Assembly: GCA_013360295.1 (NCBI GenBank)
Contig: JABWCL010000035.1
Coordinates: 1 to 42,746, forward strand
Reading direction: 5' to 3'
DNA from: Ignavibacteriaceae bacterium
Lineage (GTDB): Bacteria > Bacteroidota > Ignavibacteria > Ignavibacteriales > Ignavibacteriaceae
Length of the DNA: 42,746 nt
A program made the translations under genes and the position numbers. The notes under the pieces were generated by a model. That model had not been told where the DNA came from and made no database searches. It saw nothing but the letters and a program-made list of their open reading frames with translations. Shown here piece after piece: positions 9,629-18,625 of the stretch; the first letter of the stretch is position 1; each line of letters starts with the position of its first letter.

Positions 9629-12142
9629 AAAGAAGATCATATCATCGTCTTCATCCATTTCACGGTCACGGTCGTTATAGTTGAACCGGTAAGTGATGCC
9701 GAGGAAGACTGTTCGTGATTGCGGCTTCCTGTATGTTGACTGATAATAACTCGGGGTTATTGTTTCTGAATTAAACTTGCGCGAGTCAAGAACGTCCTGT
9801 ATCCTCAGAATAACCGAAAGCTGACGCTTAAAATAATCCGCGCGAAGCGCCATATCCATAGAGTACATCTCTCCGCTTCTGGTCTGTGCGGAAACGCCGC
9901 CACCGCCCCATCTTCCGCCGCCGTGTCTCCCGCCACCGCCCCAGCCACCGCCTCCGGAAGAGTATCCCGCGGCACGGTAGTTGCCCATTATTTGCAGCTG
10001 GTAAGTGGTAAAAAACGTGAAATTCATTGATCCCCGGGTGTTCCACGAGATATTATCAACATCTATTTTGGTTTGTCCGTACTCCCCTTTTATAATATTC
10101 CTGTACCACGAAGCGCTCCAGTTAAAACGGAACCAGTCCGCCACCGGCTGCGTGGTCATAAGTTCTATTCCGAAGTTTTTTCCTTCGGCGATGTTTTCAT
10201 AAGTGCTTAGCGCCGCGCCGCTTGGCAGGAGGCTCACAACCGAACTTATCATCCGGTCGGTATACTTGTAGAACAAAGTTGTTGAGTATGTACTGCGCCC
10301 CATCATAGTTGAGTAGCCCAGTTCAAAATTATCTATATACTGAGGTTTTAGTTTTGGGTTACCTGACTGAATATTCAGCGAATCGCTCACGTCGAAATAA
10401 GGGAGGAGCTGCCTCTCGTTAGGCCTGTCTATTCTGCGGCTGTAGTTAAACAGGAATTCGTGAACCAGGTCTATGTTATATGAGAGATAAAATGAGGGGA
10501 ATATGCTCAGATACTGGTTCCTGTAAGATTCATTTGTTACTATCAGCAATGGTTCGGCTGTCGCGTGTTCTACCCTTAGTCCCGCCTGCGCCCCGAAGTT
10601 TTCCCAGCGGCGCGCGTATGTTCCGTAGACGGAGTAAAGATATTCTTTATAGTTAAATTTATTTCTCACCGCAGTTCTCTCTGACCACTGAAACAATGCC
10701 GGATCGTAGGTAAGATAATCAGCGAGAGAGTTCTGTGATTTGTGGGATATCCTGGTGCCCGCCTCTATCTTTTGACCCTGCACCAGTTCGTTTTCGTAAT
10801 CAGCCTTAAAAACAAACACCCTGTTTGTATTATCGGAAATGTTATCCTGGAACGTAAGGAACGGTATCGGCATTGCTTCCTGCCGTATCTGTTCTTCGCG
10901 GTAAGCATTATTGTAATTAAAATCCAGTTCAGTATCTATTTCGTGCCCCCGTTCAGCCAGTTTATATTTATAGGATAAGTCGCCGCTGAATGACTGAACA
11001 TTCCTGTCGGAAGAACTGTAGCGGTCGGTTCCATTTATAAGCGACTCTGTTGAATCCAGTGTCTGCGAATAGAGGTTTCCCCAGTTGTCGAAATTCATAT
11101 TCCTGTAACGCATAGAAAGGCGCCAGGTATTGCGAAGATCCGGAAAATAGTCAAAATTGAGTGACGCGTTCTGGTTAAACTGTTCGTTGGCGGTTTCGCT
11201 GTTCTGATTAATATACGGCATCCCGGTGAGCACATAATTGATCCTGTTTGAGCGGTACCAGGAATTTGATTTTTCATACCTACCGGAGTATCCCCCCGAT
11301 ACGTTCAGGTATTGAGAACGAAGATTACTGTTTATAGCCGCGTTGTATCTGTCATTAAGCCCGCCGTTCAGGTTCAGCACCGCGTTAACCCCGATATCAT
11401 CCTTCCTCTTCATAACTATATTAATAATACCCGCCGTCCCTTCCGGGTCATACTTTGCGGAGGGGTTGGTAATCAACTCAATTGATTCAATCGAAGAAGC
11501 GGGGATAGAGGTAAGCACATCCGTACTGCTTATCCCTTCAAGGCCGGTTGGTTTACCGTCAATAAGAAAATTTATATTGCTGCTGCCGCGGAGGGATACA
11601 TTTCCCTCTATGTCCACCGTTACGGAGGGGATGTTCTCAATCACCTCCAGCGCGCTGCCGCCGCTGGCCGCTATATTCTGGTCAACGTTAATTACTTTTT
11701 TGTCGAGGTTATAAGTCATAGCGTCCCGCTGCCCGGTGATGATGACGGTGTTCGTCTGCACCCCTTCGGGATAGATAGCCATCATTCCCATATCTACCTC
11801 GGTCTGGCGGGGACGAACAAAAATACTGTCTTTTACCAGGTCGCTGTAACCGATAAAGGCAGTTTTTATTTTGTAGGCTCCCACCCCAAGATCGGAGAAA
11901 GAGAAAGCGCCCTCCTTGTTGGTGGTCGTTCCTTTAACCAGAACCGAGTCTCGCAAGCGGATAAGGGAAATATTAACAAATTCCATCGCCTGCAGCGTTT
12001 GAGAGTCAACGATTATCCCGAATATTTTACCGTTTGCCGGAAAACGGGAGGGGTCGCCGCCTCTCATTCCGCCGGAGCCCCGGCGATCCTGTGGAAATGA
12101 TACGGATGTTATTATTAATAGTAGAAAAACAAGAAATTTCAA
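9626..12142 (-). CDS. TonB-dependent outer-membrane receptor with carboxypeptidase-like regulatory domain
   Basis: After a signal peptide (hydrophobic stretch ending SVSFPQ) comes a carboxypeptidase-regulatory-like beta-sandwich (GIIVDSQT...FSFSDLGVGAYKI). Next is a plug domain (ALEVIENIPSVTVD, SLRGSSNINFLIDG), then a long barrel resembling the OMP_b-brl_3 group. It should import a ligand across the outer membrane using TonB energy; the ligand is unknown. The frame stays open to 12301, but those 53 extra residues precede the signal peptide. I place the start at TTG 12142, which has AGAAGG 5 nt upstream; GTG 12148 is the alternative. A glycine/tryptophan-rich stretch near residues 727-749 is unusual. 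No SusD-type partner gene is adjacent. Confidence 0.88.
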   Translation of the reverse strand: MKFLVFLLLIITSVSFPQDRRGSGGMRGGDPSRFPANGKIFGIIVDSQTLQAMEFVNISLIRLRDSVLVKGTTTNKEGAFSFSDLGVGAYKIKTAFIGYSDLVKDSIFVRPRQTEVDMGMMAIYPEGVQTNTVIITGQRDAMTYNLDKKVINVDQNIAASGGSALEVIENIPSVTVDIEGNVSLRGSSNINFLIDGKPTGLEGISSTDVLTSIPASSIESIELITNPSAKYDPEGTAGIINIVMKRKDDIGVNAVLNLNGGLNDRYNAAINSNLRSQYLNVSGGYSGRYEKSNSWYRSNRINYVLTGMPYINQNSETANEQFNQNASLNFDYFPDLRNTWRLSMRYRNMNFDNWGNLYSQTLDSTESLINGTDRYSSSDRNVQSFSGDLSYKYKLAERGHEIDTELDFNYNNAYREEQIRQEAMPIPFLTFQDNISDNTNRVFVFKADYENELVQGQKIEAGTRISHKSQNSLADYLTYDPALFQWSERTAVRNKFNYKEYLYSVYGTYARRWENFGAQAGLRVEHATAEPLLIVTNESYRNQYLSIFPSFYLSYNIDLVHEFLFNYSRRIDRPNERQLLPYFDVSDSLNIQSGNPKLKPQYIDNFELGYSTMMGRSTYSTTLFYKYTDRMISSVVSLLPSGAALSTYENIAEGKNFGIELMTTQPVADWFRFNWSASWYRNIIKGEYGQTKIDVDNISWNTRGSMNFTFFTTYQLQIMGNYRAAGYSSGGGGWGGGGRHGGGRWGGGGVSAQTRSGEMYSMDMALRADYFKRQLSVILRIQDVLDSRKFNSETITPSYYQSTYRKPQSRTVFLGITYRFNYNDRDREMDEDDDMIFF

Positions 12143-12495
12143 GAACACCTTCTGACAAAAAAATATATATGTTAGACACAAGTTACGAAGGATAAGTTTA
12201 ATAGTTATACCCCCTTTTAACTTGTGATAGCTAAACACTTTTCTGGTGACACCTATTAGTTCCGATGGAACACAGAAAACGCAGATCAATTGGATTACCA
12301 CAGATTAAAGAACAATTCCCAAAATGTGAAAAGATTACAAAATTCAACCAAAGTTAAAGTGGATTTGGCGACGTTGCATTCTTGTGTTATTCAGATAACG
12401 AATATTTGTTCAGAAAAAAGTTCCCCGGGCATTCTAAGTTTTTGTATTTTACCAACAATAATGTAATTGATTTCTGTAATTAACGAGTTAAAGTT

Positions 12496-14325
12496 ATGAC
12501 GAAAGTATTACTTCTTTTGATTATCTTAACAGGATATATTAGTGCCCAAACCATCCAGATCGGGCAGACTTATAATATTTCCAACACAATGTCCGCGACA
12601 TCGGATTACCAGTCGGTACATTCTTCGCTTTTTGAAACGTGCGCCGCGTGGGGTGATAACGGGCGGATTATGTTTAAAAAGTGGCAGTACTTTTCCGGTT
12701 TTAGCGGATCAAACGTAATTGTATCCACAACAGAAAACACCTGCGGATGGCCGGTTGTTAAATACGGAAATATGTGGGATGGCAGTTTAATATATTTAGT
12801 TTATCACACGCTCGCCACCGGAGGTAATTATGAAATCATTTTTCAGAAGTCAACAAACGGCGGCAGCACCTGGTCGGCGATGAGAAAGATCTCGGGGCCC
12901 GCCTCCGCGATTACACCGCAAATGACTGTGCGCGGCGACTCTGTATTTGTGGTCTGGGAAGAACGTCCCAATAATAATTATGAAATATACTCCGCATATT
13001 CTTACGACGGCGGCGCCACCTGGTCACAGCCCGCGAATGTTTCAAACACACCGACAACATCAAGATGGGTGCAGGTGCATAAAGATGATTACGCCCTCTA
13101 CTGCGTGTGGATCGAACAACCCGTTTATCCTAACGGCGATATTTATATTTCCAGGTCGTTTAATAAGGGCTTAACCTGGTCACAGCCGGTTAATATTACA
13201 AACCAGAACGCCCCGATCCTTCGAGTCAGCCTCAGCCCCGTTTATTATATGGAAGACTACGCTGTGGATAAGCACTTTTACCTCCTCTACGACCTGCAGA
13301 TTACCGTTAACTTTAACGAAATTTATTCTATCCTTACGGAAGACGGTGGAAGTACATTCTCACAGGCGCAGAACTGGACCAATAACTCCGGCAACTCAAC
13401 GACCCCAAACCTGATGGCATACTGGACGGGGCTGAACAGCGGCATAACCCGCTTTCTTTATTTTACCTGGAGCGATAACACCCACTCTGCACCCGCGTAT
13501 GATAACCTAGATACCTATTTCAAGTACTCAATAGATAACGGCGCTAACTGGTCCCAGGTGTATAATCTTTCAAATAACAGCGAGAACTCATACCGCCCGA
13601 GATTCGGGTTTTTTCGCCCGATACCCTTAAGCTCTCCACCGGGAGCTGACTTCCTTACAGTTGTCTGGTACGATTACACAACCGGAAACGCGGAGATACT
13701 AGGCAAGGAAATAGAACATTATTTCGGCAACCTTGTTCCGGTTGAACTCATCTCATTCAGCGCTTCAGCACATAATGGAACCGTGCGCCTCAACTGGTCA
13801 ACCGCCACAGAGACCAATAACCGCGGTTTTGAAATCGAAAGAAAACCAGCAGAAGAAACAGATGGCTGGGTTAATATGGGATTTGTAAACGGCGCCGGGA
13901 CAACAACATCAATCCGCAAATATACGTTTGAAGACGTACCTTCAAAAGCAGGAAATTATATTTACCGGCTTACTCAGATAGATTATGACGGTACAAGAAG
14001 AGAGCTCGCAACGGAAGAAGTTGATCATAATACAAAAGAGAGTTTTTATCTTTCACAAAATTATCCCAATCCCGCCAGGGATAAGACCGTGATAAATTAC
14101 CGCGTTCCGGGTGATAAAGGGGGCGCGGGTGTGCCTGTTAGCCTGAAGATGTATGACCAGCTGGGGCGCGAGGTTTTAACGCTTGTTAACGCAATCCAGC
14201 CGGAAGGAAACTATTCGGTAACTATTAATACAGCCGATCTGGCTGATGGCATTTATTCTTACCGCCTGCAAGCCGGTGATTTTGAGGCGGCGGGAAAAAT
14301 GATAATACTTAAGTCCGGAAAGTAA
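12496..14325 (+). CDS. Secreted Asp-box (BNR-repeat) protein with type IX secretion sorting domain
   Basis: The signal peptide is MTKVLLLLIILTGYISAQ. At least five Asp-box motifs of sialidase-like propellers follow: STNGGSTWS, SYDGGATWS, SFNKGLTWS, TEDGGSTFS and SIDNGANWS. Then comes a fibronectin-like stretch (VELISFSASAHNG, RLNWSTATETNNRGFEIER) and a C-terminal sorting domain from about residue 528 (FYLSQNYPNPARDKTVINY to the final KMIILKSGK). Such domains direct export by the type IX system and surface attachment or release. Asp-boxes stabilise beta-propellers and do not prove sialidase activity; I do not see a convincing Arg triad. The gene may be followed by the DUF5686 gene in one transcript. 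Confidence 0.85.
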   Translation: MTKVLLLLIILTGYISAQTIQIGQTYNISNTMSATSDYQSVHSSLFETCAAWGDNGRIMFKKWQYFSGFSGSNVIVSTTENTCGWPVVKYGNMWDGSLIYLVYHTLATGGNYEIIFQKSTNGGSTWSAMRKISGPASAITPQMTVRGDSVFVVWEERPNNNYEIYSAYSYDGGATWSQPANVSNTPTTSRWVQVHKDDYALYCVWIEQPVYPNGDIYISRSFNKGLTWSQPVNITNQNAPILRVSLSPVYYMEDYAVDKHFYLLYDLQITVNFNEIYSILTEDGGSTFSQAQNWTNNSGNSTTPNLMAYWTGLNSGITRFLYFTWSDNTHSAPAYDNLDTYFKYSIDNGANWSQVYNLSNNSENSYRPRFGFFRPIPLSSPPGADFLTVVWYDYTTGNAEILGKEIEHYFGNLVPVELISFSASAHNGTVRLNWSTATETNNRGFEIERKPAEETDGWVNMGFVNGAGTTTSIRKYTFEDVPSKAGNYIYRLTQIDYDGTRRELATEEVDHNTKESFYLSQNYPNPARDKTVINYRVPGDKGGAGVPVSLKMYDQLGREVLTLVNAIQPEGNYSVTINTADLADGIYSYRLQAGDFEAAGKMIILKSGK

Positions 14326-14456
14326 AACAACGCCTGAATAGCACAAGTTTTTATATACCGGAAGAACTTTCAAAACATTTCGGGCATAAGTTTAAGCGGG
14401 TATTATTAACCCTGCTGGTTTTTCTTGCTTTAAGCACTCACCTGCAATCTCAGGTT

Positions 14457-16703
14457 TTGAAGGGATTCGTCTGTGATGAAAACGAAACTCCTCTTACAGG
14501 CGTAAATATCCTTTTGATAAACACAAATACCGGAAGCACATCAAATTCAGACGGGCGTTTTATATTTAAACTAAATTCAGGCATTAATTTCGTTGTCTTT
14601 TCATATGTGGGTTTTATAAGGGATACTCTATTTTTAACTTTAGAGAGGGGCGACACGGTTTTTAGACAGGTAAAACTGAAGCCGTCTTTTATACTGATGC
14701 CGGAAATTACTGTCAGCGCGACGGAGATTAGCGAGTCAGAAAGGTTAATTAAAAAGGTAATAGAGAACAAAAGCAGTTATTTAAATAAGCTGAATAATTA
14801 TTCTTATGATGCATATACCAGGACGGTTTTATTTGTCCCCATAATGGATTCGGTACGGTTCGGGGGTATAACACAGATTTTATCTAAGGGATATTTTGAA
14901 AAACCAGATAAATTCCAGGAGGTAATTCTTTCAAAGATTCAGACAAAAAACATCACAGAAGCGCATAATATTTTTTCTATCGGGAAAATACCGAACGTAT
15001 TAGAGGAGTATTTGATTTTTGATGATGAGAGAATTATTTCGCCGCTTAATTCCAACGCTCTCAAATACTATAATTATCAAATTACAGATACAATGTATCT
15101 GTCCGGAGACCCGGTTTATAACGTTGAGTTTAATCCCCAAAACAAGAACCTGCCGTTATTCACGGGAACTCTAAGCATTCTTGGGAGTAAATTAGTTCCG
15201 GTAAAAGTGGAATTATCAGGGAAAGAAAAGGTTGTCTCAAAGGTCCGGAAGAATATAGAGGTTAAACAACAGCATCAGGTATATGAAAATCAATTCTGGC
15301 TCCCTATAGAAGTAACTTATAACTCTGTGATAGATCTCGGAATGCCAGGTTTTCCCCCAATATCTCTGAATCAGCAAAGCCTTATCTCCTCTTATGAGAT
15401 CAACGATACATCAAAACCGTACTTGTTTGATGAATATATACTGAAGCAGGAACCGGTTTCCGGAAGAGATTCAGACATCCTGTGGAAGGTTAAGCAGGTG
15501 CAGCCCCTTACGGATCGGGAGCAAAGAGAGTTCGCCAGAATTGATAGTATAGTTGAGAATGCAAACCTGTTTTTCAGGCTTGCGATTAACTTAACAAGGT
15601 CGGTAACCGCTCCGGGGTCGTCTCTGATTACAAGTATAAACGATTTTTATCACTTCAACCGGGTTGAGGGGAATTATCTCGGCGCCGGCTTGAACCTGAA
15701 AGAAGTGCTGCATCCTTTTATCATAACAGCCTCAGCGGGATATGGTTTTAGCGACAGGAGAACAAAATATTTATTGTCAGTTAAATATGGTAAAAACCCG
15801 TTCGCCGTCCCCTACATCAAAGCCTTTAACCGCCTTAACTATGCGGATAAGTTTTATGAATATAACCGGCTCGATATTACCGCTTACTCTCTTCTCTTCA
15901 AAGATGATTATGCCGATTATTATTACTCCTCCGGATATGAAGCCGGCATTGATAATAACATTTCAAACAATCTCAGCCTGTCATTTTCCTTTTTACACGA
16001 GAAGCATTCCCCTGCTTATGTTAATACGGGCTATTCTTTTTTCAATAAGGAAAAGAAATACAGGAATCCTTACTTCGTTCAGAGCGGAGTGTTTAACTCA
16101 TTAAACTTTTCGTTTAAATACAACAATCAAAATTACTACGATTTTGGTTTTATTAGCGCTGCCGATGTTTCGCAGAATTATACGGAGATAAAATACGACC
16201 TCTCTGTCAGTTCAGATAAATTAAACAGCGATTTTTCCTTTGTACAATCGTATCTATCACTAAGAAGGCACCAAAAATTCAGCCCGGCACTAAACGTAAC
16301 CGTTACGTTTAATTATGGTAAACTGAAAAAGGATAAAGCCGAACAGTTTAAGTTTCACTTGCCGGGTAATTATGGCTTATTCGGACCCTCTACAACATTC
16401 CGAACAATCGCGAGTGATGAGTTCAGGGGGAGCGATTATTATGCCGTCTTTGTTGAAAACAATTTTAAAAACATACTATTCAATTTACTGGGAGTGCCGT
16501 TCCTTAAAAACAGCAGATATGATCTTGTTGCGTATTATAACGGGGGGATATTAAGCGACGAACCATTCGCTGGCAAAACCCTGTATCAGGAAGCCGGTTT
16601 GGGAATTGACAATATAATTACTTTTTTAAGATTTGATTTTACAAAGCAGTTGACTAAACATAAGACTGAAGATTACGTTTTTAGTTTACGGTTATCGCTG
16701 TAA
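14457..16703 (+). CDS. DUF5686 / carboxypeptidase-regulatory-like outer-membrane protein
   Basis: The first ~75 residues form a carboxypeptidase-regulatory-like domain (KGFVCDENETPLTGVNILL, FSYVGFIRDTLFL). The rest matches the DUF5686 layout: an early NYSYDAYTRTVLF segment and a C-terminal barrel-like half with many aromatic strands, ending RLSL. DUF5686 proteins are outer-membrane proteins of Bacteroidota with no assigned reaction. The TTG at 14457 is the first canonical start, but it cannot be the true one: the same frame is open from 14313 and encodes a textbook signal peptide just before it (KRVLLTLLVFLALSTHLQSQ). No ATG, GTG or TTG exists in that frame upstream, so initiation may use CTG (14334, 14412 or 14415), or a base error hides the start. 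Confidence 0.8.
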   Translation: MKGFVCDENETPLTGVNILLINTNTGSTSNSDGRFIFKLNSGINFVVFSYVGFIRDTLFLTLERGDTVFRQVKLKPSFILMPEITVSATEISESERLIKKVIENKSSYLNKLNNYSYDAYTRTVLFVPIMDSVRFGGITQILSKGYFEKPDKFQEVILSKIQTKNITEAHNIFSIGKIPNVLEEYLIFDDERIISPLNSNALKYYNYQITDTMYLSGDPVYNVEFNPQNKNLPLFTGTLSILGSKLVPVKVELSGKEKVVSKVRKNIEVKQQHQVYENQFWLPIEVTYNSVIDLGMPGFPPISLNQQSLISSYEINDTSKPYLFDEYILKQEPVSGRDSDILWKVKQVQPLTDREQREFARIDSIVENANLFFRLAINLTRSVTAPGSSLITSINDFYHFNRVEGNYLGAGLNLKEVLHPFIITASAGYGFSDRRTKYLLSVKYGKNPFAVPYIKAFNRLNYADKFYEYNRLDITAYSLLFKDDYADYYYSSGYEAGIDNNISNNLSLSFSFLHEKHSPAYVNTGYSFFNKEKKYRNPYFVQSGVFNSLNFSFKYNNQNYYDFGFISAADVSQNYTEIKYDLSVSSDKLNSDFSFVQSYLSLRRHQKFSPALNVTVTFNYGKLKKDKAEQFKFHLPGNYGLFGPSTTFRTIASDEFRGSDYYAVFVENNFKNILFNLLGVPFLKNSRYDLVAYYNGGILSDEPFAGKTLYQEAGLGIDNIITFLRFDFTKQLTKHKTEDYVFSLRLSL

Positions 16704-16896
16704 TTTGCTTTAATATGCCTTGCGGTAAAATTGCCCGGAGGAGAAAGTAAAAATAGTCAGGGCGGGTAATCGTCAAGTAAGGAAATAGCGGATAAATACA
16801 AGTTCCTGCAAACAAGCACACCAATCTGTGCAAATCCAATTAATATCTGCGTCACCTGTGTTCCCATTCCCTCGTTTTTACCCCGCCCACCGGATT

Positions 16897-16981
16897 TATA
16901 CGATGCTATCGTATAAAAACTTCGAAAAATATACGATACCATCGTATAAAAACTTGACTTTTTATACGATACTATCGTATA
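16897..16981. promoter_or_regulatory. Three perfect palindromic operators in 33-bp phase
   Basis: TATACGAT-NNN-ATCGTATA occurs three times, at 16897-16915 (spacer GCT), 16930-16948 (ACC) and 16963-16981 (ACT). Centres are exactly 33 bp apart, about three helical turns. The third copy fills the spacer of a good sigma70-like promoter, TTGACT (16954-16959) - 18 bp - TATATT (16978-16983), and ends 8 bp before ATG 16990. This suggests cooperative binding by a dimeric repressor. The protein that binds is unknown. Confidence 0.8.
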
Positions 16982-16989
16982 TTTGGTCC

Positions 16990-18156
16990 ATGAAACTCAT
17001 TTTTTCCCGAAATAACCCCTGGTGGGACGACCCGGATTTTAGACCGGAGGCACTGGACCGCCCGTCCGTGATGGAAGGGCTGGCTGCTTCGCTGACAACA
17101 CGTGATATCGTTTTCCTTACCGGACTGAGGAGGATAGGCAAGAGCACTCTTCTCAAACTCCTTATCCGGCGGCTGATCTCAGAAGAAGGCGTTAAGCCGC
17201 AGAACATTTTTTATATAAGTTTAGATGATTACCTGCTCGCTAAATATAACATTCTCGAACTGACGAAGGAATTCAGGAAGATTAACGGGCTGACGTTTTC
17301 CGAAAAGGTGTACTTTTTCTTTGATGAGGTTGCCTATCAGAAAGATTACCAGCAGCAACTGAAGAACCTATATGACAGCCAGAATGTAAAGGTGTTTGCG
17401 TCAACATCGCAGTCATCCCTGATAAAAGGAGATAAAGCCTTTATTACAGGAAGGGCAAAAGTAATTGAGGTCCTGCCTCTGGATTTCTCAGAGTACCTTG
17501 ACTTTAAGCGAATAAAACTTAAACCGGAAGATCAGCATCTTGCAGAGTATCATTTCGAACAATATCTGAACACGGGAGGCGTGCCCGAATATGTTTTACG
17601 CGCGGACCCCGAATATCTGAAAGAACTGGTTGATGATATTGTGATGAAGGATATCGCCGCGCACTATGGAGTGAGAGACACGGTGCTGCTCAAGGAGTTT
17701 TTGTTATTGTTGATGGAGAGATCGGGAGAGAGGTACAGCATAAACAAACTCGCGAATATATTAAAGCTTTCGCCTGACACGGCAAAGAGATACCTGCAGT
17801 ATTTTACAGAGTCATATCTGATTCATCTGGTTTCCCGTTACGGAAAAACAAACGAGAAGCTGCTCGCGCCGAAGAAAATTTACGCGGCTGATCTCGGGAT
17901 AAGGACTCTGTTCACCGGCTTCAGGGATAAAGGAAGCCTATTTGAAAACTATGTCTTCCTTAAACTTAAACAGAAGGAACCGTTTTACATATACGAAGAG
18001 GGGCTTGAGATTGATTTTATTACGCGGGATAAAAAGGTTTATGAAGTGAAGTATCTCTCCGAAGCGGAGGGGAAGCAATTGGAGTTCTTGAACAAACTGC
18101 CTTACGCTGAAAAGTATATAATAAAAAACGTGGAAGATACTTACCGTTATTTATAA
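16990..18156 (+). CDS. AAA_14 / DUF4143 ATPase with PD-(D/E)XK-like C-terminus
   Basis: From ATG 16990 the protein is 388 residues. Walker A GLRRIGKS is at 45-52, Walker B VYFFFDE near 105-112, and a middle winged-helix-like region (SINKLANILKLSPDTAKRYL) lies near 250-275. A DUF4143 C-terminus follows, with FENYVFLKL, GLEIDFI and VYEVKY, the E...D...ExK pattern of the PD-(D/E)XK nuclease fold. These ATPases are common and mobile among bacteria and archaea, and their cellular role is poorly defined. The frame is open upstream to 16828, including an in-frame ATG at 16903, but that region holds the three operators and promoter, so I prefer 16990. The transcript would then be nearly leaderless. 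Confidence 0.82.
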   Translation: MKLIFSRNNPWWDDPDFRPEALDRPSVMEGLAASLTTRDIVFLTGLRRIGKSTLLKLLIRRLISEEGVKPQNIFYISLDDYLLAKYNILELTKEFRKINGLTFSEKVYFFFDEVAYQKDYQQQLKNLYDSQNVKVFASTSQSSLIKGDKAFITGRAKVIEVLPLDFSEYLDFKRIKLKPEDQHLAEYHFEQYLNTGGVPEYVLRADPEYLKELVDDIVMKDIAAHYGVRDTVLLKEFLLLLMERSGERYSINKLANILKLSPDTAKRYLQYFTESYLIHLVSRYGKTNEKLLAPKKIYAADLGIRTLFTGFRDKGSLFENYVFLKLKQKEPFYIYEEGLEIDFITRDKKVYEVKYLSEAEGKQLEFLNKLPYAEKYIIKNVEDTYRYL

Positions 18157-18213
18157 CTTTAGAGAATATTGATGAAAATGATCAGGGGAAAAGAGTCCGG
18201 CTTCAGCATCTCA

Positions 18214-18528
18214 TTATCCCGGCACAGCCGGCACCTCAATCTCCAGATTCCCCGCGGCTTCAGGAAAGCTAAGGTGGAGAAGTATGATATACTGTTCATC
18301 TTCACTGATACTGTTTATGTTTCCGTGGTCAAGGCCGGAGAGTTTTGAGATTTTTTCTGTTAGGGTTGGAATGTTTTTCCCGGTTATCTCTATAATAATA
18401 CTGAGAGAAATATCGGAGAAGCGCTTGAATTCGCTGATGTAACCGCAGGAGTAGATAGCGGTTGAGATGTCGTTAATGGTTTCGATTCGTCCTGATTTGC
18501 CTATCGCGCGCCAGTATAACCGTTTCAT
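18214..18528 (-). CDS. Hypothetical small protein (104 residues)
   Basis: I do not recognise this protein. It starts MKRLYWRAIGKSGRIETINDI and has alternating hydrophobic segments (DISLSIIIEITG, QYIILLHLSFP) around a helix (TLTEKISKLSG). This could be a small alpha/beta fold of ACT-like size. It has no signal peptide or membrane segment, so it is probably cytoplasmic. A TATACT hexamer lies about 10 nt before ATG 18528. It is convergent with the ATPase gene. The absence of a competing frame and the upstream -10-like element support it as a gene. Confidence 0.6.
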   Translation of the reverse strand: MKRLYWRAIGKSGRIETINDISTAIYSCGYISEFKRFSDISLSIIIEITGKNIPTLTEKISKLSGLDHGNINSISEDEQYIILLHLSFPEAAGNLEIEVPAVPG

Positions 18529-18579
18529 CTTTCAAATCAAGTATAGTTTCTATTTGTTGTGAGTTATTTAACTTAAATC

Positions 18580-18616
18580 ATCGCGGGGCGCGAATGGTTT
18601 TCCGCCACCCCGCGAT
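18580..18616 (-). terminator. GC-rich hairpin after the LruC lipoprotein gene
   Basis: ATCGCGGGG (18580-18588) and CCCCGCGAT (18608-18616) form a perfect 9-bp stem with a 19-nt loop, 10 bp beyond the stop of the minus-strand gene. No long T run follows, so factor-independent termination is plausible but not certain. Confidence 0.5.
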
Positions 18617-18625
18617 AATCTTTAA

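Noticed and set aside
12143-12301. N-terminal extension of the TonB receptor frame
   Set aside because: Those 53 codons precede a complete signal peptide and overlap a dispersed repeat (ACACAGAAAACGCAGAT), so they are probably not translated.
16897-16981. CRISPR-like short repeats
   Set aside because: Only three 19-bp palindromes with 14-bp intervals that are partly alike, no spacers of proper length and no cas genes.
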